Source: Gammaproteobacteria bacterium
GTDB taxonomy: Bacteria > Pseudomonadota > Gammaproteobacteria > DSM-16500
Direction of reading: 5' to 3'
Assembly (NCBI GenBank): GCA_021324305.1
Contig: JAJPJI010000013.1
Location: 1-64,000 of the forward strand
DNA length: 64,000 nucleotides
Below are positions 19,399 through 29,213 of the stretch, one piece after another. The translations under genes and the position numbers were made by a program. The notes beneath the pieces are model-generated. The model was given only the letters and a program-made list of their open reading frames with translations. It searched no databases and was not told where the DNA came from. Position 1 is the stretch's first letter. Each line of letters opens with the position of its first letter.

Positions 19399-19550
19399 TT
19401 TTTCTGATGATGCATCTCTTGCATCACAGCCGCCCTGGATTGGAACTCGCCGGATAACCTTGTCAGTGCGCAGCTTCATCCGGCAATGAGCATCTGGATA
19501 TGCATGTCAACGAAATTGGTAACCTGTACAATCCGTGAATAATGGAGATA

Positions 19551-19955
19551 TTATTTTTTCCTGCGGCCAGCCATTTTTACAGGCGCAGATTTTTTCATGT
19601 GCCGATCAGCCTTGCTTTTACTGGCAAAACTTTTCCTAACCTTGGCAGCATGTTTTTTTTCAATTCGATTTAACGCAGACATGAGAGCCTTCCCTTTTGA
19701 TTCCATGCCCTTCAGTATTTGCCGCTCAAAGTGTACCGCCGCCTTGGCATATGAAGAAGCCTGAGCTTCATTGATCCTGCGTTTCATGATGCGCATTTTC
19801 GCAGCGAGCCTGGATTCATAAGAACGGACCACGCTGCGTAATTTTTTCAATGCGGAACCGAGCTGCTTTCTGGCCAGCCGCTCTTTTTTTTCCAGCTCCC
19901 TGACTTGCCCTTTTAATTTTTTCACCATCAACCGGTGATTGTTCTTCACAGCCAT
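19551..19955 (-). CDS. Small, highly basic coiled-coil protein (histone-like?)
   Basis: A 134-residue protein, strongly rich in Lys and Arg with Ala, almost all helical, with a Lys-rich tail (SKSKADRHMKKSAPVKMAGR). The composition resembles H1-like or nucleoid-associated basic proteins such as those of Coxiella and Legionella, so nucleic-acid binding is plausible. I see no defined domain. It lies alone on the minus strand between convergent xseA and a ZapB-like gene. Confidence 0.55.
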   Translation of the reverse strand: MAVKNNHRLMVKKLKGQVRELEKKERLARKQLGSALKKLRSVVRSYESRLAAKMRIMKRRINEAQASSYAKAAVHFERQILKGMESKGKALMSALNRIEKKHAAKVRKSFASKSKADRHMKKSAPVKMAGRRKK

Positions 19956-20001
19956 GTGATCACCTCTTCCATTTTATGGTAAAAATTCTTCCAACCAACC
20001 T

Positions 20002-20033
20002 TGCCCTTGTCATCCATGTGAATAACAAGGGCA
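20002..20033. terminator. Hairpin, possible terminator of the ZapB-like gene
   Basis: Perfect 9-base inverted arms TGCCCTTGT (20002-20010) and ACAAGGGCA (20025-20033) around a 14-base loop, 41 bp past the stop of the minus-strand ZapB-like gene. No T-run follows directly. Confidence 0.4.
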
Positions 20034-20073
20034 GCGCATATCATGATCCTTTCGGTATTAGCGGCTTCCAGTC

Positions 20074-20316
20074 TTACCCCTGAACCAGAACCGGTTTCAT
20101 TGCAGGAGCTGATACATTTGCCAACAAACTGTCCGCAGCATTGACTGTATCAAGAAGTGAAATCAGATCTGTCAGTTTTTTGGCGTGATTTTCTCTTTCA
20201 ATTTTTAACAATGAGTTTTCATGACTAAGACGTTGAATTTCCCTGCGTGATTCTTCTATCTCTGTCAGCAACATCATCACTTTTTCTTCTAGTTTTTGCA
20301 ATAAATTCTCTGTCAT
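20074..20316 (-). CDS. Short coiled-coil protein, ZapB-like
   Basis: An 80-residue protein with a continuous leucine-zipper-like coiled coil (LLQKLEEKVMMLLTEIEESR, then IQRLSHENSLLKIERENHAK) and a short C-terminal tail. Size and pattern resemble ZapB, the FtsZ-ring-associated protein, though short coiled coils resemble each other by chance. I chose ATG 20316 because AGAAGGAA precedes it; the frame extends upstream to 20379 without a good start. Confidence 0.5.
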   Translation of the reverse strand: MTENLLQKLEEKVMMLLTEIEESRREIQRLSHENSLLKIERENHAKKLTDLISLLDTVNAADSLLANVSAPAMKPVLVQG

Positions 20317-20463
20317 ACATTCATTCCTTCTGCTTAAAAATGACATCAAGTTCAGGTTACTATCATATACCCAATGCACGTCAAAATGCGAGTTCCAGCA
20401 TGTAATCTTTCCGCACTGTCCAGCAGCGCGGAAAGAACATTTTTATCAGTGAAAAATGAATGA

Positions 20464-21981
20464 TTAATTCGTTGGAATAAACGCGACAGGTGCAGCAGCA
20501 TCATGCTTTTTCATAAACGGCAAGCTGGATTGGGATGACAGCTCTACCATGTGATAACCAGTGAAAATCGTTTGCAGAATGGGGGCATAGAGTTTTCTGC
20601 TGACGAATATGGTATTAGCTGGCTTATTCGCTATTACCGGCCATGAACTCATTAACGATTCCGCTGTTTGCGTATTTCGATCAGCACCCTTGATATGATA
20701 ATTTTGCGTGCCCGGAGGCAGTTGCAAATAAAAGTTCAGCTTGCTCTCCGCATCCAGCATCACAACATTCCACTCATTCCAGGGTTTGATTTTACCGGCT
20801 TCTTCTTTCAGGGTCACAGCAAATCTGTTGACGCCAAATTGGGAATAATACCAGGCCGGGATAATATCAAGAGCAACCCACAGAAGCAGAAATGAAACAA
20901 TCACCAATCCCGCTGACCATAAACGACGCTTTGCCACGGCGGAAGCATTCGATAATATCCAGTCTGTTGTAAACAGGATGGCAAAAGGAACGATTGGCAG
21001 GACATAATAACTGCGACGTGAGCCGCTTAAAGTAAAAAACACAAACACAAACAGAAGTGTCCATGCAATCCACCTGGTGTCGGTCGACATGGTCTTCCAG
21101 CGCGATTTCAGACTGAATAATGCCGGTATGAAAAATACCGCCCAGGGCAGCATGTAAACCGGCAGATAAATAAAATATGTATAAATCGGGCCCTGATGAT
21201 CAAACGGCTGAAAATATCGCAGGATATTTTCGCGGTAGACCAGATACAATCCACTCTCACCATAAGTATCGCCGCCGAAATGGCTGGATGCCCAGAAAGG
21301 CAGCAGATAGACAATGACCGCAGGAACCGCAGCCAGTACCAATGTCAGATGCAAATGCCGCTTCCAGGATTTCTGCAGCAGCATGTCAGTAAAAACAGCG
21401 ATCATGGGCACAATGGCGCCGACCAAACCCTTGCACAAAGAAGTCAGCGCGATAATCATGAAGAATACCGCATAATCAAAAAATCCGGCACGGTCACGTT
21501 TATCGAAATACCAAGAGATAGCGAACATCGATCCGGCAAGATTCAGCATATCCGCGCTGCTAGTGCGCGCCCAGAAGACAAAATAAAATGTCGTCAGCAG
21601 CAGCCAGCCGGCGAGCAGTCCAAACTGTCTATCCTTGAGCCTGGTACCCAAGCGGTAAACAGACCAGATGGCCAATAATCCAGCCAGCGCAGAAGGTAGC
21701 CGCAACGCCCAGGTTGTCAATGCATCACTGATGTATGCGAATGCCGCAATCAGCCAGTACGACAGTAATGGCTTGTCATAATAATCCGTGTTTCCAAGAT
21801 AGGGATGTAAAAAATCATGCCGATAAAACATACCAGCGACGATATCAGCCCAGCGATGTTCCTGAGTCCAGATTTCACGTCCACCTAACATGGTGAAGAG
21901 CAGGAGCACTGAGGCAAGCAAAAGGTAACTGACTCTGGCTTTATTTCCCCATAATGAATCTGCTACTGTGGATAGCTTCAT
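20464..21981 (-). CDS. GT39-family (ArnT/PMT-like) membrane glycosyltransferase
   Basis: A 505-residue protein with about ten to twelve hydrophobic helices and the first-loop pattern typical of GT39/GT-C enzymes: EIWTQEHRWADIVAGM and NTDYYDKPLLSYWLIAAFAY, with acidic catalytic residues. Such enzymes use lipid-linked sugars at the outer face of the inner membrane. ArnT adds 4-amino-arabinose to lipid A, which is possible here, but the substrate is unproven. It is monocistronic by spacing. Confidence 0.8.
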   Translation of the reverse strand: MKLSTVADSLWGNKARVSYLLLASVLLLFTMLGGREIWTQEHRWADIVAGMFYRHDFLHPYLGNTDYYDKPLLSYWLIAAFAYISDALTTWALRLPSALAGLLAIWSVYRLGTRLKDRQFGLLAGWLLLTTFYFVFWARTSSADMLNLAGSMFAISWYFDKRDRAGFFDYAVFFMIIALTSLCKGLVGAIVPMIAVFTDMLLQKSWKRHLHLTLVLAAVPAVIVYLLPFWASSHFGGDTYGESGLYLVYRENILRYFQPFDHQGPIYTYFIYLPVYMLPWAVFFIPALFSLKSRWKTMSTDTRWIAWTLLFVFVFFTLSGSRRSYYVLPIVPFAILFTTDWILSNASAVAKRRLWSAGLVIVSFLLLWVALDIIPAWYYSQFGVNRFAVTLKEEAGKIKPWNEWNVVMLDAESKLNFYLQLPPGTQNYHIKGADRNTQTAESLMSSWPVIANKPANTIFVSRKLYAPILQTIFTGYHMVELSSQSSLPFMKKHDAAAPVAFIPTN

Positions 21982-22171
21982 AAGATGACTAACTCTCTGT
22001 AGAATTAAAAAGGGTGATCATTATATATGTAGAGCTGTCAAAAAAATATAGACAATTTCCAGACTATAGACTATAAAAAACCTCGCAAAATCAATGATCG
22101 TGGATTATGGCATTCTTATTTTGATGATTGCCTGGATAAGATATATGCAAATCAGTGTCATGCGGATCACT

Positions 22172-22196
22172 GTCATACCGGTACTACCGGAATGAC
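22172..22196. repeat. REP-like palindrome upstream of dapA
   Basis: GTCATACCGGT and ACCGGAATGAC form imperfect 11-base arms (one mismatch) around a 3-base loop. It is of the same GTCAT-ended type as the elements at 9189 and 17500, and lies about 50 bp before the dapA start. Confidence 0.55.
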
Positions 22197-22247
22197 CCTG
22201 ACTCGCTAAAAATTTATCTTATAGACAATAACTTGCTGGAGGAACCC

Positions 22248-23123
22248 ATGTTTAAAGGAAGTATGGTCGCCATTGTCACCCCCATGCACGAAGATGGATC
22301 AATTGACAAGAAAGCACTAAATGACCTGGTTGAATGGCATATCGAATCCAAAACCGACGCTATCATTGCTAACGGTACGACTGGCGAATCAGCCACCCTG
22401 GAACCCGATGAGCAGCTTGAAGTGATTTCACTCGTTATAAAACAAGTCGCGGGACGCATCCCTGTGATAGCCGGTTCCGGTACGAACTCAACCCTAACCA
22501 CGCTAAAACTGACCGAAAACGCGAAACGCGCGGGTGCCGATGCGTGCCTGATTGTCACACCATATTACAACAAGCCTACTCAAAAGGGTTTATACCAGCA
22601 TTACAAAACGATTGCGGAAAAGGTATCCATTCCTGTTATTTTATACAATGTGCCGGGCAGAACCGCGTGCGATATGCTGCCTGAAACAGTAGAGCAGCTT
22701 TCCAAAATCAGGAATATCATTGGGGTCAAGGAAGCAACCGGCAAACTTGAACGCGCACAGGAAATCATCAGACGCTGCGGAAATGAATTTGGCGTCTATA
22801 GCGGTGATGATGCGACCGCACTGGACCTGATGCTGCACGGCGCCCATGGTGTGATATCCGTCACTGCCAATATTGCCCCGCTTAAAATGCACGATATGTG
22901 CGCTGCCGCATTGGCCGGGAACCATGAACTCGCTGAAAAAATCAATGCGGAACTCATGCTGCTCCATAAAAATTTATTCCTTGAATCCAATCCAATCCCT
23001 GCCAAATGGGCATTGAATGCCATGGGTAAAATCCAGACTGGCATACGCATGCCATTATTACCGCTGGACAACAAGTACCATCAAGAGGTAAAAGATGCCA
23101 TGAAAAACGCAGGAGTAATGTAA
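22248..23123 (+). CDS. dapA: 4-hydroxy-tetrahydrodipicolinate synthase
   Basis: A 291-residue enzyme that condenses pyruvate and aspartate semialdehyde, the first step of the diaminopimelate/lysine branch. The active site is complete: T44-T45 (ANGTTGES), Y133 (ILYNVPGRTA), R138 and Schiff-base K161 (IGVKEATG), at the same numbers as in E. coli. I chose ATG 22248 because TGGAGG precedes it; the frame is open 31 codons further upstream into the REP region. A BamC-like lipoprotein follows after 2 bp, the usual dapA-bamC order. Confidence 0.97.
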   Translation: MFKGSMVAIVTPMHEDGSIDKKALNDLVEWHIESKTDAIIANGTTGESATLEPDEQLEVISLVIKQVAGRIPVIAGSGTNSTLTTLKLTENAKRAGADACLIVTPYYNKPTQKGLYQHYKTIAEKVSIPVILYNVPGRTACDMLPETVEQLSKIRNIIGVKEATGKLERAQEIIRRCGNEFGVYSGDDATALDLMLHGAHGVISVTANIAPLKMHDMCAAALAGNHELAEKINAELMLLHKNLFLESNPIPAKWALNAMGKIQTGIRMPLLPLDNKYHQEVKDAMKNAGVM

Positions 23124-23125
23124 AC

Positions 23126-23368
23126 ATGAAATCAGCGGCCCGAATGCTATTAATATTGGCAACAATCGCCTTGACCGGATGCGCCTATCTGGCAAAAACT
23201 TCCGGCATCCAGACACGAGACAAGGCTTACTTGTCAGCAAAATCTATCCCGCCATTGAAGATTCCACCGGGTATAGCATCGAGCTCTTTTCAAAATGCGT
23301 TTCCTGTGTCTGACAGACAATATCCTGTTTCTGCTGAAGATGTCAGTATCGTTCCGCCGGGTTTATAA
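23126..23368 (+). CDS. Short BamC-like lipoprotein
   Basis: An 80-residue lipoprotein: signal peptide with lipobox LTGC (cysteine at residue 19), then a short mature part with RDKAYLSAKSIPPLKIPPGI and a proline-rich end. The dapA-adjacent position and the segment before the IPPGI match the N-terminal lasso of BamC (NlpB) of the outer-membrane assembly complex. Full BamC has two further helix-grip domains (about 340 residues) that are absent here. It is thus a natural short form, or a truncated copy. Confidence is good for a lipoprotein, moderate for BamC. Confidence 0.65.
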   Translation: MKSAARMLLILATIALTGCAYLAKTSGIQTRDKAYLSAKSIPPLKIPPGIASSSFQNAFPVSDRQYPVSAEDVSIVPPGL

Positions 23369-23387
23369 GTATAATCCCGCCCTTACT

Positions 23388-23480
23388 GGAGAGGTACCGA
23401 AGCGGTCATAACGGCGCCGACTCGAAATCGGATGGGGAGTTTATGCTCCCACGAGGGTTCGAATCCCTCCCTCTCCGCCA
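23388..23480 (+). tRNA. tRNA-Ser(CGA)
   Basis: Acceptor arms GGAGAGG and CCTCTCC pair perfectly. The anticodon loop CTCGAAA gives CGA (reads UCG). A long variable arm (GGGGAGTTTATGCTCCCA) is typical of serine tRNA, and the T-arm has GGTTCGAATCC. CCA is encoded at 23478-23480. It reads toward the restriction-modification locus and is a plausible integration site for it. Confidence 0.95.
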
Positions 23481-23538
23481 CATTAGGTGTGCTCAGTTTT
23501 ACTGATCAGATGCAAAAACGACACTCTAATCTCGTTAA

Positions 23539-23670
23539 AATAGGAAGTTGATTCGAGAAGCCAGAAAACAAAAAGGCTATTCTCAGGAGGACTTTGCGGT
23601 CGCCGCTCAAATCAGACGAATCTTAATATTTCCAATCCTCATGACGAACCGGCAAACTATTCAGTTCATC
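23539..23670 (+). pseudogene. Remnant of an XRE-family helix-turn-helix regulator
   Basis: Right after the tRNA, a frame starting near TTG 23548 encodes LIREARKQKGYSQEDFAVAA, which is the first helices of an XRE/Cro DNA-binding domain (family pattern LxxxRxxxGxSQxxxA). The expected second helix and ExG region are missing: the frame runs into sequence coding on the other strand for the end of the metallopeptidase gene. It looks like a regulator cut off when the neighbouring cassette arrived. Confidence 0.55.
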
Positions 23671-24336
23671 CCGAAAGAATCGCCACTTCGGCAGAAATCT
23701 ATCCATTAGTGCAATAAAATTACTGTTGTGAGATGGTTCCAGTAAGTGCATCAACTCATGAACAACAATATATTCCAGGCATTCAGGTGGTTTCTTTGCC
23801 AATTCCAGATTAATACGAACCGATCGTGATTTCGGTGAACAACTCCCCCATTTCGTTTTCATTTTGCGTATCGTAAATTGCAATACCGAAACTTTCATTT
23901 TCTTTTCCCATTGCTGGATCAGGATCCTGACTTTTTCTTTTAATTGTTGTCGGTACCAATTATCAAGTACAACGCGCTTCTTTAATTCATCTGCACCAGG
24001 GCGAACCTGAAGCACGATTTTGGAATGCGTTAAAGTCACTTTTGGAGTTGCTTTGTATTCTACTACCTTCAATAAATAGCGCTTGCCATTGAAGTAGTGA
24101 CTTTCTCGATCTATACATTGTCTTGGTGTTTCTCGCAATTGTTTGCGTAATTTCTCTTGTTGTTTTTTTATCCATTTTAATTTCGAAATCACATAAAGGC
24201 GAATTGTTTCTATTTCCATCGCCTCAGGCGCGGATACGGTTACACGACCATTTGGCGGATATACACTCAGATGAACATGCTTAATGTTCTTCTGAATGAC
24301 TTCTACATCCATGTCGTATAATTTGAAATCTACCAT
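23623..24336 (-). CDS. YgjP/SprT-like zinc metallopeptidase (DUF45)
   Basis: A 237-residue protein of the YgjP-type M48/DUF45 family. It has the zinc motif HELMH (VVHELMHLLEPSHN) with the preceding KMKTKWGSCSPKSRSVRINL segment that marks the family. The C-terminal LMDRFLPKWRFFRDELN is also typical. Members often sit at the 3' end of type I restriction operons, as here: its ATG directly follows the hsdR stop. The role in these loci is not established. Confidence 0.85.
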   Translation of the reverse strand: MVDFKLYDMDVEVIQKNIKHVHLSVYPPNGRVTVSAPEAMEIETIRLYVISKLKWIKKQQEKLRKQLRETPRQCIDRESHYFNGKRYLLKVVEYKATPKVTLTHSKIVLQVRPGADELKKRVVLDNWYRQQLKEKVRILIQQWEKKMKVSVLQFTIRKMKTKWGSCSPKSRSVRINLELAKKPPECLEYIVVHELMHLLEPSHNSNFIALMDRFLPKWRFFRDELNSLPVRHEDWKY

Positions 24337-27300
24337 TTAGTACTCACTTTGTTGTGCAACAATATTAAAAATGCGCTCAACCATATCCACATCTTTGACA
24401 ATTTCCCAAATAGCTCTCTTGATTTGATTTTCCTTCGCTTTATTGCCGCGCCAACCGTCACTTTTACTCACTCTGATTGCTGCATCAATTTGTAAAGCAA
24501 GCGCTTCATCATTATCGAGATTATGATACAAAGCGCGTTTAGCAGGTGTATCCAGCGCTTCCGGTGTATTATCCGTTTGACCTGCGGATACTTTACTTGC
24601 CAATTCTGCAATTTCTCTAAGATACTCTTGGTACTCTAGGGCTTTTTCTTTTCGACGCTTAATGATCGCATCTAGCAGTTTTGACATTTTCTCGAAGTAA
24701 GCAGGATCAAGAAGATGGTCCTTGATGATGGTGCTTCGCACGTTATTTTCGATCGTTTCAGCAACAGCTTCCTGACTCGACTTAATTCCTTCTGGCATAG
24801 AGGTAATAGCATCCGCAATACCGCTTTTTACAATCACATCAATCAAAGGCATATCACCAAAAGGTGAAATTACTACTGAGTCTTCTGCTTGTATGTAGCT
24901 ATCCAATAAATGACGCATATCGGCCTCATAAGGCTTCAAATCAAGCGTTTCATTACTCGCCCGGCGAATCACTTCACGCAATTTCACATAGTGATCAAGC
25001 CGCGTTTTGATATGTGCAATTTCACGCTCATTATAACCTGACTCTTGCATCAGATCAGCTATATTGGCGTAAGCACGAATAAAAGCGACTGTTGCTTTAT
25101 AAAGCGCAGTGCGTTTAGGTTCGCGTTCTTTGAGATCTTCTGGGATTTCGGTATTGCCACAAAAATAGCGAATGTAGTCTAGATCATTCTTTGGGGGCTT
25201 GACATCTTCGCAAAGCAGCTCTAACGCTTCCAGCGAAGCATCCAAACGTTCCCGTCCCAACTTTAAGCGATCCTTCAGTAACACATTACAGTCAGCAGCA
25301 TCAAAGCCATCATATTCGAGTTCTGAAGTGTAGACAGCTATGGCATTTTCAACCTTCGGGAATAAATCTTTATAATCGACAATGTAACCATAATCTTTAT
25401 CACTTCCATCCAGTCGATTCACGCGACAAATTGCCTGAAACAAACCATGATCTTGCATGGATTTATCAATATATAAATAAGTACAACTAGGCGCATCAAA
25501 ACCAGTCAACAATTTATCAACCACCACTATCAGCTTCATATTGGCAGGCTCACTGATAAATCGATCTTTCACCTCATCTTCATAAGTTTCTGTTTTACTT
25601 TTACCGGGCTTAGCTTTCACGTCTTTCAATAAAGTTTCATAAGTATTAAAGATAAATTGCTTATCACTTTCTGTATTTGCGCCCGTTTCTTCATTGGTAA
25701 TATCTTTGGTTTGTGGATTATAGGATGTGACAACAGCACACTTTCCTTTAAAACCGGTATTTGGATTTTGAAACAACTCATAATAACGACAAGCTTCGAG
25801 AATGCTGGATGCCACCAGGATAGCATTGCCTCTTTCCGAACTTAAGCGAGGCTTCACACTGAAATCAAAAATAATGTCAGCAACCACTTTATTCATACGC
25901 GCGCGACTACTCAACACGTTTTGCATGGTACCCCATTTCTTTTTTAACTCAGCTTGCTGGAATTCATTCAAACCTTTTGTTTTTGTTTCAAACCATTCGT
26001 CTATTTTTTGCTGTGAACTGAGACGTTGATCGATATCGCGCGCTTCATATACCAAATCAAGCACCACACCATCTGCAACTGCTTCATTGAATTTATAGGT
26101 ATGAATATATTTACCAAACACTTCCAGAGAAGTCGCTTTGTCTTTCTTCAAAAGCGGCGTACCGGTAAACCCAATGAAAACAGCGCCAGGCATGAGTGCC
26201 TTCATGACACGGTGCAGCTTGCCGCTTTGAGTACGGTGACATTCATCCACAAACACAAACAACTCACCGACAGCATGGCTAGGCTGACTTTCCAATTCCT
26301 TGATGAACTTTTCAAAATTATCGACATCGCGTCTACCAAATTTATGTATTAGCGAACACAACAGTCGCGGCTTTGCCTGCCCAAGTTGACTCATTAAATC
26401 GCGACCGCTACTGGTGCGATAAATAGGTTCACCAGCATCTTTAAAGACACCCTCAATTTGTTTATCCAGCTCGTCACGATCAGTAATAATTGCAACACGC
26501 GCATGTGGATTATTTTCCAAAATCCATTTCGCGAGCAGCACCATGACAATACTTTTGCCACTGCCTTGTGTATGCCAAATGATGCCGCCCTCATTACGGC
26601 GTATATGTTCTTGCGCAGCTTTGACGCCAAAATATTGATGCACGCGCGGCACTTTTTTAACACCGCCATCAAACAAAACAAAATCATAAATAAGCTCAAT
26701 GAATCGGTGTTTATTGCAGATTTTCTTTAGATACTTATCCAGCTTGTAACCACGATTTTCTTCTTCATCTTCTTTCCACTTGAGAAAATATTTATCGCGC
26801 GTACCAATGGTACCGTATTGCAATCCTTCAGAATCATTGCCAGCAAAGACAAATTGCACAGTCGTGAAAAATGAACTGATAAATTCCGGTTGTTGATTCA
26901 CCAACGATTGACGAATACCGTCTCCAATCGAAATTCGGCTGTTTTTAAGCTCCAAAACGGCTACAGCAATGCCGTTGATATAGAGCACAACATCTGGCCG
27001 TTTTTCTTTATTGCCGAAAACGGTAACTTCTTCGGCAATATAAAAATCATTATTCTCTGGCTGCTGCCAATCGATCAACGCAACTGTTTCGGTTGGCACA
27101 CCTGCTTCCACTTTAACTGGTACGCCGTAACGTAACAGTTGATAAACATCTTTGTTATTGTGATATAAATCTTGCGCATGATTATTAGCCGTTGTATGTA
27201 GCTTATCTAATGCTTTGTTAATTTGCTCTGCACTGTAACCTTTTGCAATGAGATATTTGCACAGCAGTGGTACTTCAATATTGCTATTATCAGTTTTGTC

Positions 27301-27399
27301 TTGAAGATTGCCGAGATTGGTATAGTTCAATTCATCAGTGAAAAGTTTCATCACACGATCTTGCGTGATCCGTTCGACTTTATTAATGGCGTCAGTCAT
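24337..27399 (-). CDS. hsdR: Type I restriction enzyme, subunit R
   Basis: A 1020-residue motor and nuclease subunit that translocates and cuts unmodified DNA together with HsdM and HsdS. The nuclease motif is visible as D136 and E150-x-K152 (RPDVVLYINGIAVAVLELK). The ATPase has GSGKS at 279-283, a DECH box near 378 and later helicase motifs (GFTGTPLL, VDKLLTGFDAPS, QAICRVNR). The reading frame is intact. Its start overlaps the hsdS stop by four bases. With hsdM and hsdS broken, it is unlikely to restrict unless those shifts are sequencing errors. Confidence 0.95.
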   Translation of the reverse strand: MTDAINKVERITQDRVMKLFTDELNYTNLGNLQDKTDNSNIEVPLLCKYLIAKGYSAEQINKALDKLHTTANNHAQDLYHNNKDVYQLLRYGVPVKVEAGVPTETVALIDWQQPENNDFYIAEEVTVFGNKEKRPDVVLYINGIAVAVLELKNSRISIGDGIRQSLVNQQPEFISSFFTTVQFVFAGNDSEGLQYGTIGTRDKYFLKWKEDEEENRGYKLDKYLKKICNKHRFIELIYDFVLFDGGVKKVPRVHQYFGVKAAQEHIRRNEGGIIWHTQGSGKSIVMVLLAKWILENNPHARVAIITDRDELDKQIEGVFKDAGEPIYRTSSGRDLMSQLGQAKPRLLCSLIHKFGRRDVDNFEKFIKELESQPSHAVGELFVFVDECHRTQSGKLHRVMKALMPGAVFIGFTGTPLLKKDKATSLEVFGKYIHTYKFNEAVADGVVLDLVYEARDIDQRLSSQQKIDEWFETKTKGLNEFQQAELKKKWGTMQNVLSSRARMNKVVADIIFDFSVKPRLSSERGNAILVASSILEACRYYELFQNPNTGFKGKCAVVTSYNPQTKDITNEETGANTESDKQFIFNTYETLLKDVKAKPGKSKTETYEDEVKDRFISEPANMKLIVVVDKLLTGFDAPSCTYLYIDKSMQDHGLFQAICRVNRLDGSDKDYGYIVDYKDLFPKVENAIAVYTSELEYDGFDAADCNVLLKDRLKLGRERLDASLEALELLCEDVKPPKNDLDYIRYFCGNTEIPEDLKEREPKRTALYKATVAFIRAYANIADLMQESGYNEREIAHIKTRLDHYVKLREVIRRASNETLDLKPYEADMRHLLDSYIQAEDSVVISPFGDMPLIDVIVKSGIADAITSMPEGIKSSQEAVAETIENNVRSTIIKDHLLDPAYFEKMSKLLDAIIKRRKEKALEYQEYLREIAELASKVSAGQTDNTPEALDTPAKRALYHNLDNDEALALQIDAAIRVSKSDGWRGNKAKENQIKRAIWEIVKDVDMVERIFNIVAQQSEY

Positions 27400-27686
27400 A
27401 TCAGCCGAATCCTCCCGGTAAGCAGGTTTTGCATCATGCCTTGTTTGATTTGTTGTGCTTTAGCGAGTTTGGTTTCTAAGACTATGATTTCGTTTTCCAT
27501 ATCGGAGAGGATGGTGGTGATACGAGTTTGCTGATTTATATTAATAGGGAATAGTATAGGCACCCCGTCTAGCTTCTTCCTTTGTATTCCCTGAGCAGTT
27601 GAGCCACTTGCATTTTTGAGCAGTTCTGACTGAAAAAATTCACCTTTCATGTAATGGCTCAAAAAAATCTCTGGATATTTTATCAT
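27396..27686 (-). pseudogene. hsdS: hsdS, 3' fragment (after frameshift)
   Basis: This 96-codon frame encodes the end of the second target-recognition domain and the C-terminal conserved helix (QQTRITTILSDMENEIIVLE, then QGMMQNLLTGRIRL). It continues the upstream 339-residue piece directly if one base is added to the A7 run at 27661-27667 (as written on the plus strand). The apparent ATG at 27686 is inside the domain and has no reason to be a true start. Confidence 0.8.
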
Positions 27687-28659
27687 TTGGCCTAATCAGT
27701 AGAACTCTCTGACTAAGTATATATTTTTTGTTATCTGGAATTTGTGCTACATTTCCAAGTGGTGCTTCCATTGTTAATAGGACATCTCCTTTCTGACATT
27801 CACCTTGAATCATCCATTTTTTATATAAAGCTTCACTACCATAATATGCTTCTTTTTCAATATCAATTTTCCCCATTTGCACATTATTGGCAGACAGCGC
27901 CAAAATATTTCCGCCGCCCCAAGCCATTCCTATTTTGTTAGGCGTCCTTCCACGATAATCTATATATTTATCTACAATCTCGATGAATCGTAAATCAACC
28001 CACCCTTCTTTCAACCGACCATTTTCATAAGGATTCAGCAGTGTTTGCATGGCACCTTGTTTAATTTGGCGTTTTTTGTCTATCAGGCGAGTAAGCGATT
28101 GAATCCAGGCATCGGCATCGCTTAAGGCATTGGCGATGGCAGTTTGTTCGGTTTTGGTTGGAGGAAGTGGAATAAGAAGTTGGCCATACTCATTTCCATT
28201 AATGCCAGGCTGACCACTTCTCATAGACATCAATTTTACCCAATTCCAATATATTTTAGTTTTTACAAACTGGAAAAGATAATTGGACAACAACAATCGA
28301 CTATCTGGAGAAATTTTAATTAAGAATCCTGCATAAACAAGTTCACCATCCTTTGGGTTATAGAGATACGACTTACCGACACTTGCTCCTGTTCTTGCAA
28401 ATACTAAATCACCCTCTACTAGAACGTAGCTTGCAGAAAAGGAGTTATCTACCCCAACTTTTTCGACAGGCAAATAATATCCGTCTTCTGATATATCTGT
28501 TATGCGTATGTAAGTAGGCAAATCTCCTTCCAACTTTACAGCTGCCGCGTTTATCCCATATTTGGGATTCTCTTTTAGCATTGAACACAATGGCCTAACC
28601 ATCCAATCTTTCGGAATCACCCCAACTTCAGTCTGCTTGTATCCTTTCTTCACTACCAT
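27640..28659 (-). pseudogene. hsdS: hsdS, 5' part: type I specificity subunit, frameshifted
   Basis: The 339-residue piece holds the first target-recognition domain, the central conserved helix (TAIANALSDADAWIQSLTRL, then KKRQIKQGAMQTLLNP) and most of the second domain (YIDYRGRTPNKIGMAWGGG). It ends early in SRDFFEPLHER. With one more base in the run at 27661-27667 the frame reads RDFFLSHYMKGEFF and joins the fragment ending at 27396, restoring about 420 residues. HsdS sets the DNA sequence recognised. The start overlaps the hsdM stop by seven bases. Confidence 0.85.
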
Positions 28660-29213
28660 ACAAACCCCATCTTTTGCAGATGCGAATTCACTTTTTTTTC
28701 CAATTCATCCGCTTGATCATTCAAAGCTGGCAATGGCGTTTCATAGCGTTCTGCTAATTCTTTTATGCGTTGGGTAAGGCGCTGACTAATGCGATCCATT
28801 TCAGAATGAATATCTTTATCTATAATTGCCATCCATTTGTCTTCGACTACCAATTGCTTAATTTGTTCTTCGGTAAGCATCTGATAATATTTCAACAAGT
28901 TTTCATCCAAAAATGCTTCTTTTTCAGCAACACTTTTCTTGATCGAACTCTCGCCCGTCAATAAGTCTAAGTATTGGCGCAGTATTTTTTGCTCTTCTGA
29001 ACTATCTGGCTCGCTCTTCAATTCCTTCAAACGCGCCGTAACATTCGCTTTATTGATTTTATCCAATTCAGAAAAAACACCTTCTTCACTACCGTGTTCT
29101 TCTTCCAACTCTGTTTTCTGATTCTGCAAACTTTCTAGCTCAGCATTGAGATCATTAACTTCTTGTTGTTCTTTAGCAAAATAACGATTAATCACCAATT
29201 CTTTAGATATCAA
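28653..29213 (-). pseudogene. hsdM: hsdM, 3' fragment (third piece)
   Basis: A 186-codon frame with a coiled-coil C-terminal region (NRYFAKEQQEVNDLNAELES). Adding one base in the T6 run at 29238-29243 (plus strand) lets the middle piece read through as KKVDKGWTCDLISKELVINR, so this is the end of hsdM, not an independent gene. It would contact HsdS. Confidence 0.8.
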
